64,000 nucleotides of DNA from Streptomyces spinoverrucosus (GCF_006539505.1 NZ_BJND01000019.1:1-64000), one strand, 5' to 3'; positions 36,596 to 45,145 are shown, counted from the first letter of the stretch. Translations and numbers: made by a program. Notes: a model not told the origin generated them from the letters alone.

Positions 36596-37433
36596 GTACC
36601 GCCGCATCCTCCTCGACGGCGCCGCCGTCCAGGTCACCGTCGACGGGGACGAACTCGTCGCCGGAGACGGCCGGCGTGTGAAGACCGAGGAGGCGCGGCA
36701 CCTGCCTCCGGTCGTCCCTTCCAAGGTGATCGCCGTCCACCTCAACCACCGCAGCAGGGTCGACGAGTTCCGGATCGGCCTGCCCGACACCCCCACGTAC
36801 TTCCACAAGCCGACCTCCGCCCTCAACGCCCACAAGGGCGCGATCGTCCGCCCCGAGGGCTGCAAGTGGCTCAACTACGAGGGCGAGGTCGCCATCGTCA
36901 TCGGGCGGACGGCCCGCAACATCGCCCCGGCCGAGGCGGGGGAGTACATCGCCGGCTACACCGTCGCCAACGACTACGGCCTGCACGACTTCCGCGACAC
37001 CGACGCCGGCTCCATGCTCCGCGTCAAGGGCTCCGACACCCTCTGCCCGCTCGGCCCCGGCCTGGTCACCGACTGGGACTTCCACGGCAAACGGCTGCGG
37101 ACGTACGTCAACGGAAAGGTGGTGCAGGACGGGTCGACGGACGAGATGGCGTGGGACATGCACTACCTCGTCGCCGACATAGCCCGCACCATCACCCTGT
37201 ACCCCGGCGACGTGCTCCTGTCCGGCACGCCCGCCAACTCCCGCCCCGTCCGGCCGGGGGACGTCGTGGAGGTGGAGGTCGAGGGCCTGGGGCGCCTCAC
37301 CAACCACATCGTGACCGGCCCGACTCCGGTCAGGGCGGACGTGGGTGCCCAGCCCACCGAGTCGGAGGAGGTGCTGTCCACCGCGCTGGGCGGCGACTGG
37401 GAGTTCCGTGGCATCCGGCCGCCGCGCCGCTGA
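36588..37433 (+). CDS. Fumarylacetoacetate hydrolase-family isomerase/decarboxylase (HpaG-like)
   Basis: 281 aa. FAH-fold metal motifs: LNYEGEVAIVIGR (E-x-E type site), VANDYGLHDFRD, VKGSDTLCPLGPGLV and LSGTPANSRPVRPGD. Homologues are 2-hydroxyhepta-2,4-diene-1,7-dioate isomerases and OPET decarboxylases of the homoprotocatechuate meta pathway, which fits its position behind the dioxygenase and ALDH. Confidence 0.88.
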   Translation: MPEYRRILLDGAAVQVTVDGDELVAGDGRRVKTEEARHLPPVVPSKVIAVHLNHRSRVDEFRIGLPDTPTYFHKPTSALNAHKGAIVRPEGCKWLNYEGEVAIVIGRTARNIAPAEAGEYIAGYTVANDYGLHDFRDTDAGSMLRVKGSDTLCPLGPGLVTDWDFHGKRLRTYVNGKVVQDGSTDEMAWDMHYLVADIARTITLYPGDVLLSGTPANSRPVRPGDVVEVEVEGLGRLTNHIVTGPTPVRADVGAQPTESEEVLSTALGGDWEFRGIRPPRR

Positions 37434-37461
37434 CGCCGACGGCGCGGGTAGGGTCGCCTGC

Positions 37462-38064
37462 ATGACCCAGCCCGCCGGCCGCCGCCCCCGCAAGCGCGTG
37501 AACTACGGCACGGGCCGCGAGGCCCTGCTGGAGGCCGCGGTGCGCGTGGTGGCACGCGGCGGGCTGCGCAGGCTCACCTACCGGGCGGTCGCCGAGGAGG
37601 CCGGGGTCACCCACGGGCTCGTCGTGCACCACTTCGGCTCGCGCGACGCGCTGATCGAGGAGGCCCTGGCCCACGCCGTACGCCACTCCCTCAGCAGCAG
37701 CGCGCTCGAACCCGGGACGGGCAAGGCCGCCGACTTCTCGGTCGGCCTGACCGACATGGTGGACTCCGGGCCGGACCTCCAGGCGTTCCAGTACGAGCTG
37801 CTGCTGGAGGCCCGCCGCCGGCCGGAGCTGCTGGCCCATCTGCGGGCGCTGTACGACGAGTACTTCGGCGCGACCCGGCGCGAGCTCACCCAGATGCTGC
37901 CCGGACCGGTGGGCGAGGGCCTGTCCCGGATGGTCTTCGCCACACTGGAGGGCCTCGTCCTGCACCAGCTCGTCTTCGGCGAGCGCGAGGTCATCGAGGA
38001 GGCTCTGGACGAGCTGCGCTCGGTGCTGCGGCTGCTCGCCCAGGAGCGGGACGGCGAGGCGTAG
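37462..38064 (+). CDS. TetR-family regulator of the catabolic island
   Basis: 200 aa. HTH at residues about 20-65 (LTYRAVAEEAGVTHGLVVHH, then FGSRDALIEEAL). It starts 28 bp after the FAH gene, so it is the last gene of the ferredoxin-to-FAH operon. It is the best candidate for the repressor that reads the GTTTG-N4-CAAAC sites, because it is encoded in a unit controlled by such a site. That link is inferred. Confidence 0.88.
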   Translation: MTQPAGRRPRKRVNYGTGREALLEAAVRVVARGGLRRLTYRAVAEEAGVTHGLVVHHFGSRDALIEEALAHAVRHSLSSSALEPGTGKAADFSVGLTDMVDSGPDLQAFQYELLLEARRRPELLAHLRALYDEYFGATRRELTQMLPGPVGEGLSRMVFATLEGLVLHQLVFGEREVIEEALDELRSVLRLLAQERDGEA

Positions 38065-38155
38065 GCCCCGTACGTCTCGACCGCGTAAAACCTCGGAACT
38101 CCTCGCCTCATCCCCCTTGTCAAACGGATAGTTCCGCCCCACGATGAGGCAACTC

Positions 38156-38169
38156 GTTTGGCCTGAAAC
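38156..38169 (+). promoter_or_regulatory. GTTTG-N4-CAAAC-type operator before the permease
   Basis: GTTTGGCCTGAAAC, one mismatch from a perfect palindrome, lies 32 bp before the permease GTG. The upstream hexamers are weak, so I do not assign -35/-10 boxes. Confidence 0.6.
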
Positions 38170-38200
38170 GATCCTTCCTCTCCTCTGGCAGGTGATCCGA

Positions 38201-39661
38201 GTGGACAGTCAGACGGTCTCCCCGCAACGCACGGAACCGGACACGCCCACCCCAGGCATGCTCAAGCCCAACGCCCTCGGCGTCCTGGGCATCCTCTTCT
38301 TCGTCCTGTCCGCTCAGGCGCCGCTGACCGGCATCGCCGGTGCGGCCCCCATCGCCGTGGCGCTCGGCAACGGCCCCGGCGTGCCTGCCGCCTATCTGGT
38401 GGCGGGCTTGGTGATCCTGCTGTTCTCGGTGGGATTCGTCGCGATGGGCCGCCACGTCGTCGACGCGGGCGCCTTCTACACCTACATCGGCAAGGGGCTC
38501 GGCCGGACCACCGGCACCGGCAGCGCCGGCGTCGCGCTCTTCGCGTACTGCACCATCCAGGCCGCAATGTACGGCCTGTACGGCTCCATCGTGAGCGGCA
38601 TGGTCGCGAGCCACACCGGGCTCGACCTGCCGTGGTGGGTCTGGACGCTGGCCACCATGGCCGTCGTGCAGGCCCTGGGCGCCGCGGGCATCGAGATGGG
38701 CGCGAAGGTGCTCGCCGTGTTCGTCCTGGCGGAGTTCAGCATCCTGTCGGTCTTCGCGCTGGTCGCCCTCGTCAAGGGCGGGGGAGCGGAAGGGCTCGGA
38801 TTCGCCGACAGTTTCTCCCCGGGCGCCGCCCTGAGCGGGGCGCCGGGCGTGGCGGTGATGTTCGCAGTGGCGTCCATGTTCGGCTTCGAGGCCACCGCGA
38901 TCTACGGCGAGGAGGCCCGCGAGCCCAGGAAGACCGTGCCCCGCGCCACCTACCTGTCGGTCGCCGTGGTCACCGGCTTCTTCGCCCTGACGTCCTGGAT
39001 GCTCATCGCCTCCTACGGCGCCTCCGAGGCCACCGCGGCCGCGGGCAAGGCGCTGGAGGGCGGGGACGGGGCCGTGTTCGTCTTCGCGCCCATCGCGGCC
39101 GAGTTCGGCGGCTGGGTGAACGACGTCCTGCCCGTCCTGCTCGCCACCTCGCTCTTCGCCGGCATCCTCACCTTCCACAACTCCGCCAACCGCTACCTGT
39201 TCTCGCTCGGCCGCGACCGGCTGCTGCCCGGCCGGCTGTGCGCCCTCAACCGCCGCCACTCGCCCTGGGTTGCGGGCTGTGTCCAGACCGCCGTCGCCGT
39301 GGCGCTGGTGATGCCGTTCGCGATGGCGGGCAAGGACCCGGTGCTGACGCTGTTCTCCTGGTTCAGCGGGGTCGCCGTCCTGGCGATGATGCTCCTGTAC
39401 CTGCTGACCTCCGTGTCCGTCGTCGTCTTCTTCCGCCGTGAACGCCTGGACACCCGCCCGTGGAACACGCTGATCGCCCCCCTGCTGGGCGCGCTCGGCA
39501 TCGCGGGCGCGATCTGGCTGATCCTGGCCAACTTCAGCACCCTCATCGGCGGCGAGCGCACCACGGCCGTGTGGCTCGCGGCGTCCGTCCCCGTGATCAT
39601 GGCCCTGGGTGTGCTGACCGCGCGGGTCAGGCGACGGGCCGTGGAGGTCGTCGGCGGGTGA
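38201..39661 (+). CDS. APC-family amino acid/amine permease
   Basis: 486 aa from GTG 38201. About 12 transmembrane helices. Helix 1 carries the APC segment FFVLSAQAPLTGIAGAAPIA; loop 6-7 has MFGFEATAIYGEEAREPRKT, a signature of the amino acid/polyamine/organocation family. In Puu-type clusters this role is PuuP. It probably imports the island's amine substrate. An operator-like palindrome precedes it. Confidence 0.9.
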   Translation: MDSQTVSPQRTEPDTPTPGMLKPNALGVLGILFFVLSAQAPLTGIAGAAPIAVALGNGPGVPAAYLVAGLVILLFSVGFVAMGRHVVDAGAFYTYIGKGLGRTTGTGSAGVALFAYCTIQAAMYGLYGSIVSGMVASHTGLDLPWWVWTLATMAVVQALGAAGIEMGAKVLAVFVLAEFSILSVFALVALVKGGGAEGLGFADSFSPGAALSGAPGVAVMFAVASMFGFEATAIYGEEAREPRKTVPRATYLSVAVVTGFFALTSWMLIASYGASEATAAAGKALEGGDGAVFVFAPIAAEFGGWVNDVLPVLLATSLFAGILTFHNSANRYLFSLGRDRLLPGRLCALNRRHSPWVAGCVQTAVAVALVMPFAMAGKDPVLTLFSWFSGVAVLAMMLLYLLTSVSVVVFFRRERLDTRPWNTLIAPLLGALGIAGAIWLILANFSTLIGGERTTAVWLAASVPVIMALGVLTARVRRRAVEVVGG

Positions 39662-39696
39662 GCGCGACGGCGGCGGTCGAGGGGCAGTCGTATCCA

Positions 39697-39714
39697 TATC
39701 GTTTGTGATCAAAC
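39697..39714 (+). promoter_or_regulatory. Operator before the second aldehyde dehydrogenase
   Basis: GTTTGTGATCAAAC (39701-39714) is a perfect GTTTG-N4-CAAAC palindrome. TATCGT at 39697-39702 overlaps its first two bases, as at the GS and LuxR promoters. No good -35 is seen 17 bp upstream. Confidence 0.68.
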
Positions 39715-39733
39715 AACCTCGGGGAGGATCCGT

Positions 39734-41224
39734 ATGCCGGCTGTCACCCACGACGAGTGGCTGCGCCGCGCCAAGGCGCTGGAGTTCTCCGGCGCCCACC
39801 ACATCGACGGCGCCGACGAGGCAGGAGGCGGAGGCACATTCGCGGTCGTGTCCCCGCGGGACGGCCGGGTCCTCGCCGAGGTCGCCGACGCCGGACCCGC
39901 CGAGGTGGACGCGGCCGTCGCCGCCGCCCGGCGGGCCTTCGACAGGGGGCCGTGGCCGCGCCTGGCGCCCGCCGAGCGCGGCCGCGTCCTGCTGCGCCTC
40001 GCCGACCTCCTCGAAGAGCGGCGCGAGGAACTGGCCCTGACCGTGAGCCTGGAGATGGGCAAACCGATCACGGACGCGTACGGCATCGAACTGCGTGCCG
40101 CCATCAACACCTTCCGCTGGTACGGCCAACTGGCCGACAAGCTGACGGACGAGTCACCGCACACCGCACCCGACGCACTGGCCCTGGTCACCCGGGAGCC
40201 CGCCGGCGTCGTCGGCGCGGTCGTACCCTGGAACTTCCCGCTGACGCTTGCCTCGTGGAAGGTGGCACCCGCACTGGCCGCAGGCTGCACGGTGGTGCTC
40301 AAGCCGTCGGAGAACTCCCCGCTCTCCGCCCTGCTGCTGGGCCGCCTCGCGACCGAGGCCGGACTGCCGCCGGGCGCCCTGAACGTCGTGGGCGGCGACG
40401 GACCGACGGCCGGCCGGGCCCTCGGCCTGCATCCCGATGTCGACGTCCTTGCGTTCACCGGCTCCACGGCCGTGGGCCGGCACTTCCTGCACTACGCCGC
40501 CGACTCCAACCTCAAGCGCGTCTGGCTGGAGCTGGGCGGCAAGTCGCCGAACATCGTCCTGCCCGACGCCCCCGACCTGGACAAGGCCGCCGCCACCGCC
40601 GCCTGGGGCATCTTCTTCAACCAGGGCGAGATGTGCACCGCCCCCTCCCGGCTGCTCGTGCACGCGTCGGTCGCCGAGCAGGTCACCGACTCCGTGGTCC
40701 GGCGGGCGCGGGAGCTGAGGGTCGGCGACCCCCTCGACCCGGCCACGGAGATGGGCGCGCTGGTCGGTCCGGGGCACCTGGACCGCGTACTCGGCCACAT
40801 CCGCGACGGCGTCGGGGAGGGCGCACGCCTGCGCGCCGGTGGCCGCCGCGTACTCGCTGAGACGGGCGGCACGTACCTGGAGCCCACCGTCCTCGACGAC
40901 GTCGACCCCGGCTCACGACTGGCCCGGGAGGAGATCTTCGGCCCCGTCCTGTCCGTCATGGCCTTCGACGACCTCGACGAGGCGATCCGCCTGGCCAACG
41001 CCACCGAGTACGGCCTCGCCGCCGGCCTGTGGACCTCCGACCTGTCCACCGCGCACCGGGTCTCGCGCGCCCTCAAGGCCGGGACGGTCTGGGTCAACTG
41101 CTACGAGGAGGGCGACCTGACCGTGCCCTTCGGCGGCATGAAGCAGTCGGGCAACGGCCGTGACAAGTCCGTGCACGCCCTGGAGAAGTACACCGAGCTC
41201 AAGACCACCTGGATCCAGCTGTGA
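39734..41224 (+). CDS. Aldehyde dehydrogenase (PuuC/BetB-like)
   Basis: 496 aa, RBS GGGGAGGA. VVPWNFPLTLASWKVAPA, FTGSTAVGRHFL, LELGGKSPNIVL, nucleophile Cys in NQGEMCTAPSRLL, and the C-terminal VNCYEEGDLTVPFGGMKQSG typical of gamma-aminobutyraldehyde/betaine aldehyde dehydrogenases. Immediately followed (GTGA overlap) by a PuuD-like hydrolase, as expected for oxidation of a gamma-glutamyl-aminoaldehyde. Confidence 0.9.
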   Translation: MPAVTHDEWLRRAKALEFSGAHHIDGADEAGGGGTFAVVSPRDGRVLAEVADAGPAEVDAAVAAARRAFDRGPWPRLAPAERGRVLLRLADLLEERREELALTVSLEMGKPITDAYGIELRAAINTFRWYGQLADKLTDESPHTAPDALALVTREPAGVVGAVVPWNFPLTLASWKVAPALAAGCTVVLKPSENSPLSALLLGRLATEAGLPPGALNVVGGDGPTAGRALGLHPDVDVLAFTGSTAVGRHFLHYAADSNLKRVWLELGGKSPNIVLPDAPDLDKAAATAAWGIFFNQGEMCTAPSRLLVHASVAEQVTDSVVRRARELRVGDPLDPATEMGALVGPGHLDRVLGHIRDGVGEGARLRAGGRRVLAETGGTYLEPTVLDDVDPGSRLAREEIFGPVLSVMAFDDLDEAIRLANATEYGLAAGLWTSDLSTAHRVSRALKAGTVWVNCYEEGDLTVPFGGMKQSGNGRDKSVHALEKYTELKTTWIQL

Positions 41225-41916
41225 GACCACTGATCGCCGTCCCGGCCCGCTTCTCCGCCACCACCTCCGCGCTCCGGTACGCCGCCGAGGTCAACGCCCG
41301 TGCCCTGATCGAGGCCGTCTGGCGGGCCGGCGGCGAACCGGCGAGCATCCACCCGGCCGACGCGGAGGTCGCCGACAGACTCCGCCGCTTCGACGGCGTC
41401 CTGATCCCCGGCGGCGGGGACCTCGCCCCGCACTGCTACGGTGCCACCGACACCCACGACACCGTCTACGACGTGGACGACCTCCAGGACACCTTCGACC
41501 TCGAAGTCGCCCGCCGGGCACTCGACTTGGGCCTGTCCCTGCTGGCGATATGCCGTGGCCTCCAGGTCGTCAACGTCGCCCTCGGCGGCACCCTGGAGCA
41601 GGACATGGGCGGCCCCGAGCGCGAGCACCGGCACCTCGTGCACCTCGTCACCCTGGAGCCGGACTCGGTCGTCGCCCGCGCCACGGGCGCCGAGAAGACC
41701 GACGCGTCCTGCTACCACCACCAGCGCGTCGACCGCCTCGGCACGGGCCTGCGCATCACCGCCCGCGCGGCGGACGGTACCGCCGAGGCCCTCGAACTCC
41801 CGGGCAGCAGAGGCTGGTTCACGGCTGTCCAGTGGCACCCGGAGGACACCGCACACGAGGACCCGGCCCAGCAGGGGCTGTTCGATGCGCTGGTGCGGGC
41901 GGCGGCCGGGGAGTGA
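41221..41916 (+). CDS. Class I glutamine amidotransferase, gamma-Glu-GABA hydrolase (PuuD-like)
   Basis: 231 aa. PuuD-type hydrolase: GVLIPGGGDLAPHCY, nucleophile C111 in LAICRGLQVVNVALGG, and the His-Glu pair in VQWHPEDTA. It would release glutamate from gamma-glutamyl amides, reversing the GS-like ligase step. The GTG overlaps the ALDH stop (GTGA), showing coupling. AtdA2 of aniline degradation is a related amidotransferase-like partner. Confidence 0.9.
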   Translation: MRPLIAVPARFSATTSALRYAAEVNARALIEAVWRAGGEPASIHPADAEVADRLRRFDGVLIPGGGDLAPHCYGATDTHDTVYDVDDLQDTFDLEVARRALDLGLSLLAICRGLQVVNVALGGTLEQDMGGPEREHRHLVHLVTLEPDSVVARATGAEKTDASCYHHQRVDRLGTGLRITARAADGTAEALELPGSRGWFTAVQWHPEDTAHEDPAQQGLFDALVRAAAGE

Positions 41917-41929
41917 GACCGATCGGGGC

Positions 41930-42236
41930 CGCCGGAAGCGGGCCGGACGCGGAGCCGAATCCGATCCGGTCGCGGAGGCGAATCCGGTTCGGTCGCGGGC
42001 CATGGTGGTTCGGGCGCGGGAACGAAGGCGGTTCGCGCGTGGAACCCATGCCGATCCTGCCGCGGAGCCATCCGGCTTCGGACCCGGGCCATGGCGGTTC
42101 GGGCGTGAGGAGGGAAGGCGGTTCGCGCGCGGGGGCTTCAGCGGTTCAAGTGCGGTGGCGATGCGGCTCGCGCGCGGGTCCACATCCGGGTCGGGCGCGA
42201 GACTCGAGTCGGTTCGGGCGCGGAGCCGGAGTGAGG
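41930..42236. repeat. Degenerate GC-rich repeat region between convergent genes
   Basis: About 300 bp built of imperfect GGTTCGGGCGCGG-like and CCGGTTCGGTCGCGG-like units spaced irregularly. No plausible gene lies here. It separates the convergent GATase and MarR genes and probably arose by local duplication. Confidence 0.6.
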
Positions 42237-42809
42237 TCAGGCCCGGGGCCGGCGGCCGCTGCGCCGGGGTGCGGGCTCGGTGCCGTCCAGCAGCGTCTGG
42301 CGGCGCTCCTCACCGTGCTCCTCGACCTGGAGCACGACACTGCGCAGCGATTCCGCGAGGCTGCGGCACTCCGCGTCGCTGAGGCGTGCGGTGACGAACG
42401 CCTCCTCCTCGTTGAACGCCGGAAAGACGCGCTGCATGAACTCCTCGCCCTCCTCGGTGAGGCTCAGCAGCACCAGCCGTCCGTCGGTCGGATGGCCGGC
42501 CCGCCGCAGCAGCCCCCGGGACTCCAGCGTGCGGGCCACACCTGTCAGCGTGCCCTTGGAGATCCCTGCCTCCTCCGCCACGTGCCGGGTCTCGGACTCG
42601 CCCCACACCCACACCACCCACAGCACGACGAAGGCCGTCCAGGTCAGGTCGGAACCGCGCAGCACGGAGTTCTCCAGGTGCTGCCGCACGGCGGACGCGG
42701 CGCGGTAGATGTTCGCCACGGCCGCCATCTGGTCCCGGCGGATGGGAACGCCGCCGAGCTTCGCCGCGGCGAGCTTCTCGGCTTCGGTGATGGATCGTTG
42801 GCCGGGCAC
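42237..42809 (-). CDS. MarR-family regulator
   Basis: 190 aa from GTG 42809, with AAGGAG seven bases upstream; a longer reading to 42842 is possible. Winged helix: RHVAEEAGISKGTLTGVART, then LESRGLLRRAGHPTDGRLVL with the D-R wing. Basic C-terminal tail (PAPRRSGRRPRA). Divergent from the luciferase-like gene, with a weak GTTTG-N4-CAAAC-like site between them. A second candidate regulator of the island. Confidence 0.88.
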   Translation of the reverse strand: MPGQRSITEAEKLAAAKLGGVPIRRDQMAAVANIYRAASAVRQHLENSVLRGSDLTWTAFVVLWVVWVWGESETRHVAEEAGISKGTLTGVARTLESRGLLRRAGHPTDGRLVLLSLTEEGEEFMQRVFPAFNEEEAFVTARLSDAECRSLAESLRSVVLQVEEHGEERRQTLLDGTEPAPRRSGRRPRA

Positions 42810-42876
42810 GGGCGGCTCCTTCGTCCGGTGGCGACGCGTCACAGACAGGCGGCTGGCTCCTCCTCGCCACCCGACC

Positions 42877-42890
42877 GTTCGGGTTCAAAT
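42877..42890. promoter_or_regulatory. Weak member of the palindrome family
   Basis: GTTCGGGTTCAAAT keeps the spacing but has two changes from GTTTG-N4-CAAAC. On the minus strand a TACAAT (42894-42889) overlaps its edge, so it may serve the marR promoter. Confidence 0.4.
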
Positions 42891-42917
42891 TGTACGGAGA
42901 CGAAAGGGAAACCCGAC

Positions 42918-43859
42918 ATGCCCACCCCTCCCCGCATGCTCCTCGTCCTCAGCGAGAACTGGACGCTCACCGGCGGCCGGGCCGACCTGCCCGCCGCCGT
43001 CCGCTGGGCCCGTGAGGCCGAGGACGCGGGCTTCGACGCCGTCATGGTCAGCGAGCACATCGTCCTCGGCCCCGACGCGTCCGCCGCCGGCGTCATGGGC
43101 AACCCCCGCGACTACGCCCTCCCGGGCAACCAGGACCCGTACACCCCCTGGCCGAACTCGCTGCTCCTGCTCGCCGCCATCGCCTCCGTCACCTCCCGGC
43201 TGCGCCTCGCCGCCGCGGCCGTCCTCGCCCCGCTGCGCCACCCCCTGCTGCTCGCCCGCGAACTGGGCACCCTTGACCTGCTCAGCGAGGGCCGCCTGGT
43301 GGTGCAGCCCACGGTCAGCTGGAGCAAGGACGAGTACGAGGCCCTGGGCGTGCAGTTCGCGCGGCGCGGGCGACTCCTCGACGAGCACCTGGAGGTCTGG
43401 GCGAAGGCCTGGGGCCCGTCCCCGATCTCCCACGACGGCGAGCACTACCCCTTTCAGGACGTCTACTTCGAGCCCAAGGCCCACCGCCCTGAGGGCCCCC
43501 GGCTGTGGTTCGGCGGACAGCGCCTGCACGGTCCCGTCCTGCGCCGGCTGGTGACGTACGGCCACGGCTTCCACCCGCTCGGCCGGCCTGCCCCCGAGGC
43601 CCTGCAAGCGCTCAAGGACGCGATGACTGCGGCCGGCCGGGACATCGCCGACCTGGAGATGATCGGCGGCACCCAGGCCGTCTTCGCCGACGACCACGCA
43701 CCGGCCGACCTCGGCGCGGCCCTGGCCTCGCTCCCCGAGCAGCTGGAGCAGGGCTTCACCACGTTCTGCGTCAAGCCCAACCAGTTCATCGACGACCCGA
43801 ACGGGGTCGGGGCCTTCTGCCGTGAGGTCATGCGGCGGGTGACGGCACTGACCTCCTGA
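42918..43859 (+). CDS. LLM-class flavin/F420-dependent oxidoreductase
   Basis: 313 aa. Luciferase-like TIM barrel: REAEDAGFDAVMVSEHIVLG near the N-terminus, RLRLAAAAVLAPLRHPLLLA, LDLLSEGRLVVQPTVSWSKD, and GPRLWFGGQRLHGPVLRRLV. These resemble F420-dependent TIGR03619-type proteins. Its reaction in the island is unknown: possibly reduction or oxidation of a pathway intermediate. Confidence 0.87.
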   Translation: MPTPPRMLLVLSENWTLTGGRADLPAAVRWAREAEDAGFDAVMVSEHIVLGPDASAAGVMGNPRDYALPGNQDPYTPWPNSLLLLAAIASVTSRLRLAAAAVLAPLRHPLLLARELGTLDLLSEGRLVVQPTVSWSKDEYEALGVQFARRGRLLDEHLEVWAKAWGPSPISHDGEHYPFQDVYFEPKAHRPEGPRLWFGGQRLHGPVLRRLVTYGHGFHPLGRPAPEALQALKDAMTAAGRDIADLEMIGGTQAVFADDHAPADLGAALASLPEQLEQGFTTFCVKPNQFIDDPNGVGAFCREVMRRVTALTS

Positions 43860-43895
43860 TGACCGGGGGACCCTCCCGATGTCCAGGGGCCCGGC

Positions 43896-44918
43896 TCACC
43901 GCTCGACGAAACGTGCCAGGTGATCCGGGCCCGGGCGCAGCAGTCCGTCGCGCACGGCCAGGGCGGTGGCCTCGGCACGGGAGGCGCAGCCGGTTTTGCG
44001 CAACAGGTGCTCGACGTGGCTGTGCACGGTCCGCGGGGACAGGAACAGCGCCTGCGCGATGGCCTGGTTGGTCTGTCCCGTGGCCGCCCGGGTGAGTACC
44101 TCCAGCTCCCGGGGGCTGAGTCCGTACGGCAGCTCCGTGGGCGTCTCGTGCACCAGCACGGCGTCCGACGCGAGGCCGGGACCCGCCTCGTGCCGGTGCA
44201 GTACGACGCGCCGCCAGGCGCCCCCGGCGGGCCACAGCAGCCGCAGCCGCCGCCCGCCGGTGTCGGTGAAGGCGTCGAGCAGGGGGCGGAGCCCCCCGTC
44301 CTCCCGCAGTACTTGGGGACGCTCCCGCCCGGGCAGGTCGACCACGCGGCCGGCGGCGGCCACCAGACTCGCCGCGCCCTCCTCCGGCAGAGCGTGCAGA
44401 TCTCCGGCGTACGCCACCGGATCGGCGAGCGCGGCGAGGGCGGGCATCACTGAGGCCAGCAGCCGGCGGGCGTCGGTGTCATACGCGTTCGCGCTCTCGG
44501 TCGAGAGGTGGACGAGGCCGACGAGCCGGCCGCGATGCCGCAGCGCCCCCGTCACACCGTCGCGGAACCCGGCCGGGCGGACCCGCTCGGCGTAGAACCA
44601 GCCGTTGCGGAAGCGCGGCCCGGCGTCTTCGGCGTCCTGCGAGATCGACGGCGGCAACTCTCGCCGTACGACGTTGCGGTACCACGGTGTCGCGACGAAC
44701 TCGCCGGCCAGCGCCTGCGAGACCTTGGCGGGGTAGCCGATGCCCGCGACCTGGACATGGGAGCCGGTCAGCGGGTCGATCGTGAGCAGGGTGGCCGCGT
44801 CGAGCGGCAGGGCACAGGCCAGTTCGCGCAGCGCCTCGGCGCAGGCGGACGCGGTGTCGCGCTCGCGGACGAGCATGCCGATGCGGGTGGCCGCCGCGAT
44901 CTGGTGGTGGCTGAGCAT
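43896..44918 (-). CDS. LuxR-family regulator with GAF-like sensor domain
   Basis: 340 aa from ATG 44918. N-terminal 150 residues look like a GAF sensor (LDAATLLTIDPLTGSHVQVA; GALRHRGRLVGLVHLST). The C-terminal HTH is LuxR type: LSPRELEVLTRAATGQTNQA, then IAQALFLSPRTVHSHVEHLL. It is preceded by a site of the GTTTG family overlapping its own promoter, so it belongs to the same regulon and may activate the ABC importer operon divergent from it. Confidence 0.88.
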   Translation of the reverse strand: MLSHHQIAAATRIGMLVRERDTASACAEALRELACALPLDAATLLTIDPLTGSHVQVAGIGYPAKVSQALAGEFVATPWYRNVVRRELPPSISQDAEDAGPRFRNGWFYAERVRPAGFRDGVTGALRHRGRLVGLVHLSTESANAYDTDARRLLASVMPALAALADPVAYAGDLHALPEEGAASLVAAAGRVVDLPGRERPQVLREDGGLRPLLDAFTDTGGRRLRLLWPAGGAWRRVVLHRHEAGPGLASDAVLVHETPTELPYGLSPRELEVLTRAATGQTNQAIAQALFLSPRTVHSHVEHLLRKTGCASRAEATALAVRDGLLRPGPDHLARFVER

Positions 44919-44949
44919 GCGAGCCTCCGTGCGGCTCGGACCATGAGTC

Positions 44950-44990
44950 GTTTGGGGTCTAACGATAAGGGTCCGGCCCTTGCCGGACAA
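44950..44990 (-). promoter_or_regulatory. Promoter and operator of the luxR gene
   Basis: On the minus strand TTGTCC (44990-44985), a 17-bp spacer and TATCGT (44967-44962) meet the palindrome GTTTGGGGTCTAAC (44950-44963, one mismatch), which overlaps the last -10 bases. This is the same geometry as the GS promoter. Confidence 0.7.
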
Positions 44991-45145
44991 GGTGTTCACC
45001 ACCTTGTCACGCGGGGGCCCGCGTTCCGGTGGGCGTCATTCGCAGTCGGTATTTGTACGGATGGTGCGGCGGGCTCCACGGGTCTTTCCTGTTCGGCACA
45101 GCCGGACGCCCGCCTCGGCGGGCCGCCCCTCGGGAGAGTCCCGCC

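Noticed and set aside
38117..38125. TTGTCAAAC before the permease as another operator
   Set aside because: It has only one half-site; the matching left arm is CCCCC, so it does not fit the palindrome.
38120..40129. A 669-codon minus strand frame
   Set aside because: Antisense to the APC permease and ALDH genes, which have unambiguous motifs.
41930..42236. Possible origin or attachment site from repeats
   Set aside because: The units are irregular, there is no integrase, tRNA or DnaA-box cluster; local duplication explains it.
41160..43859. An 899-codon + strand frame covering several genes
   Set aside because: Only its last 313 residues (the luciferase-like protein) are protein-like; the rest is out of frame with the GATase and antisense to marR.
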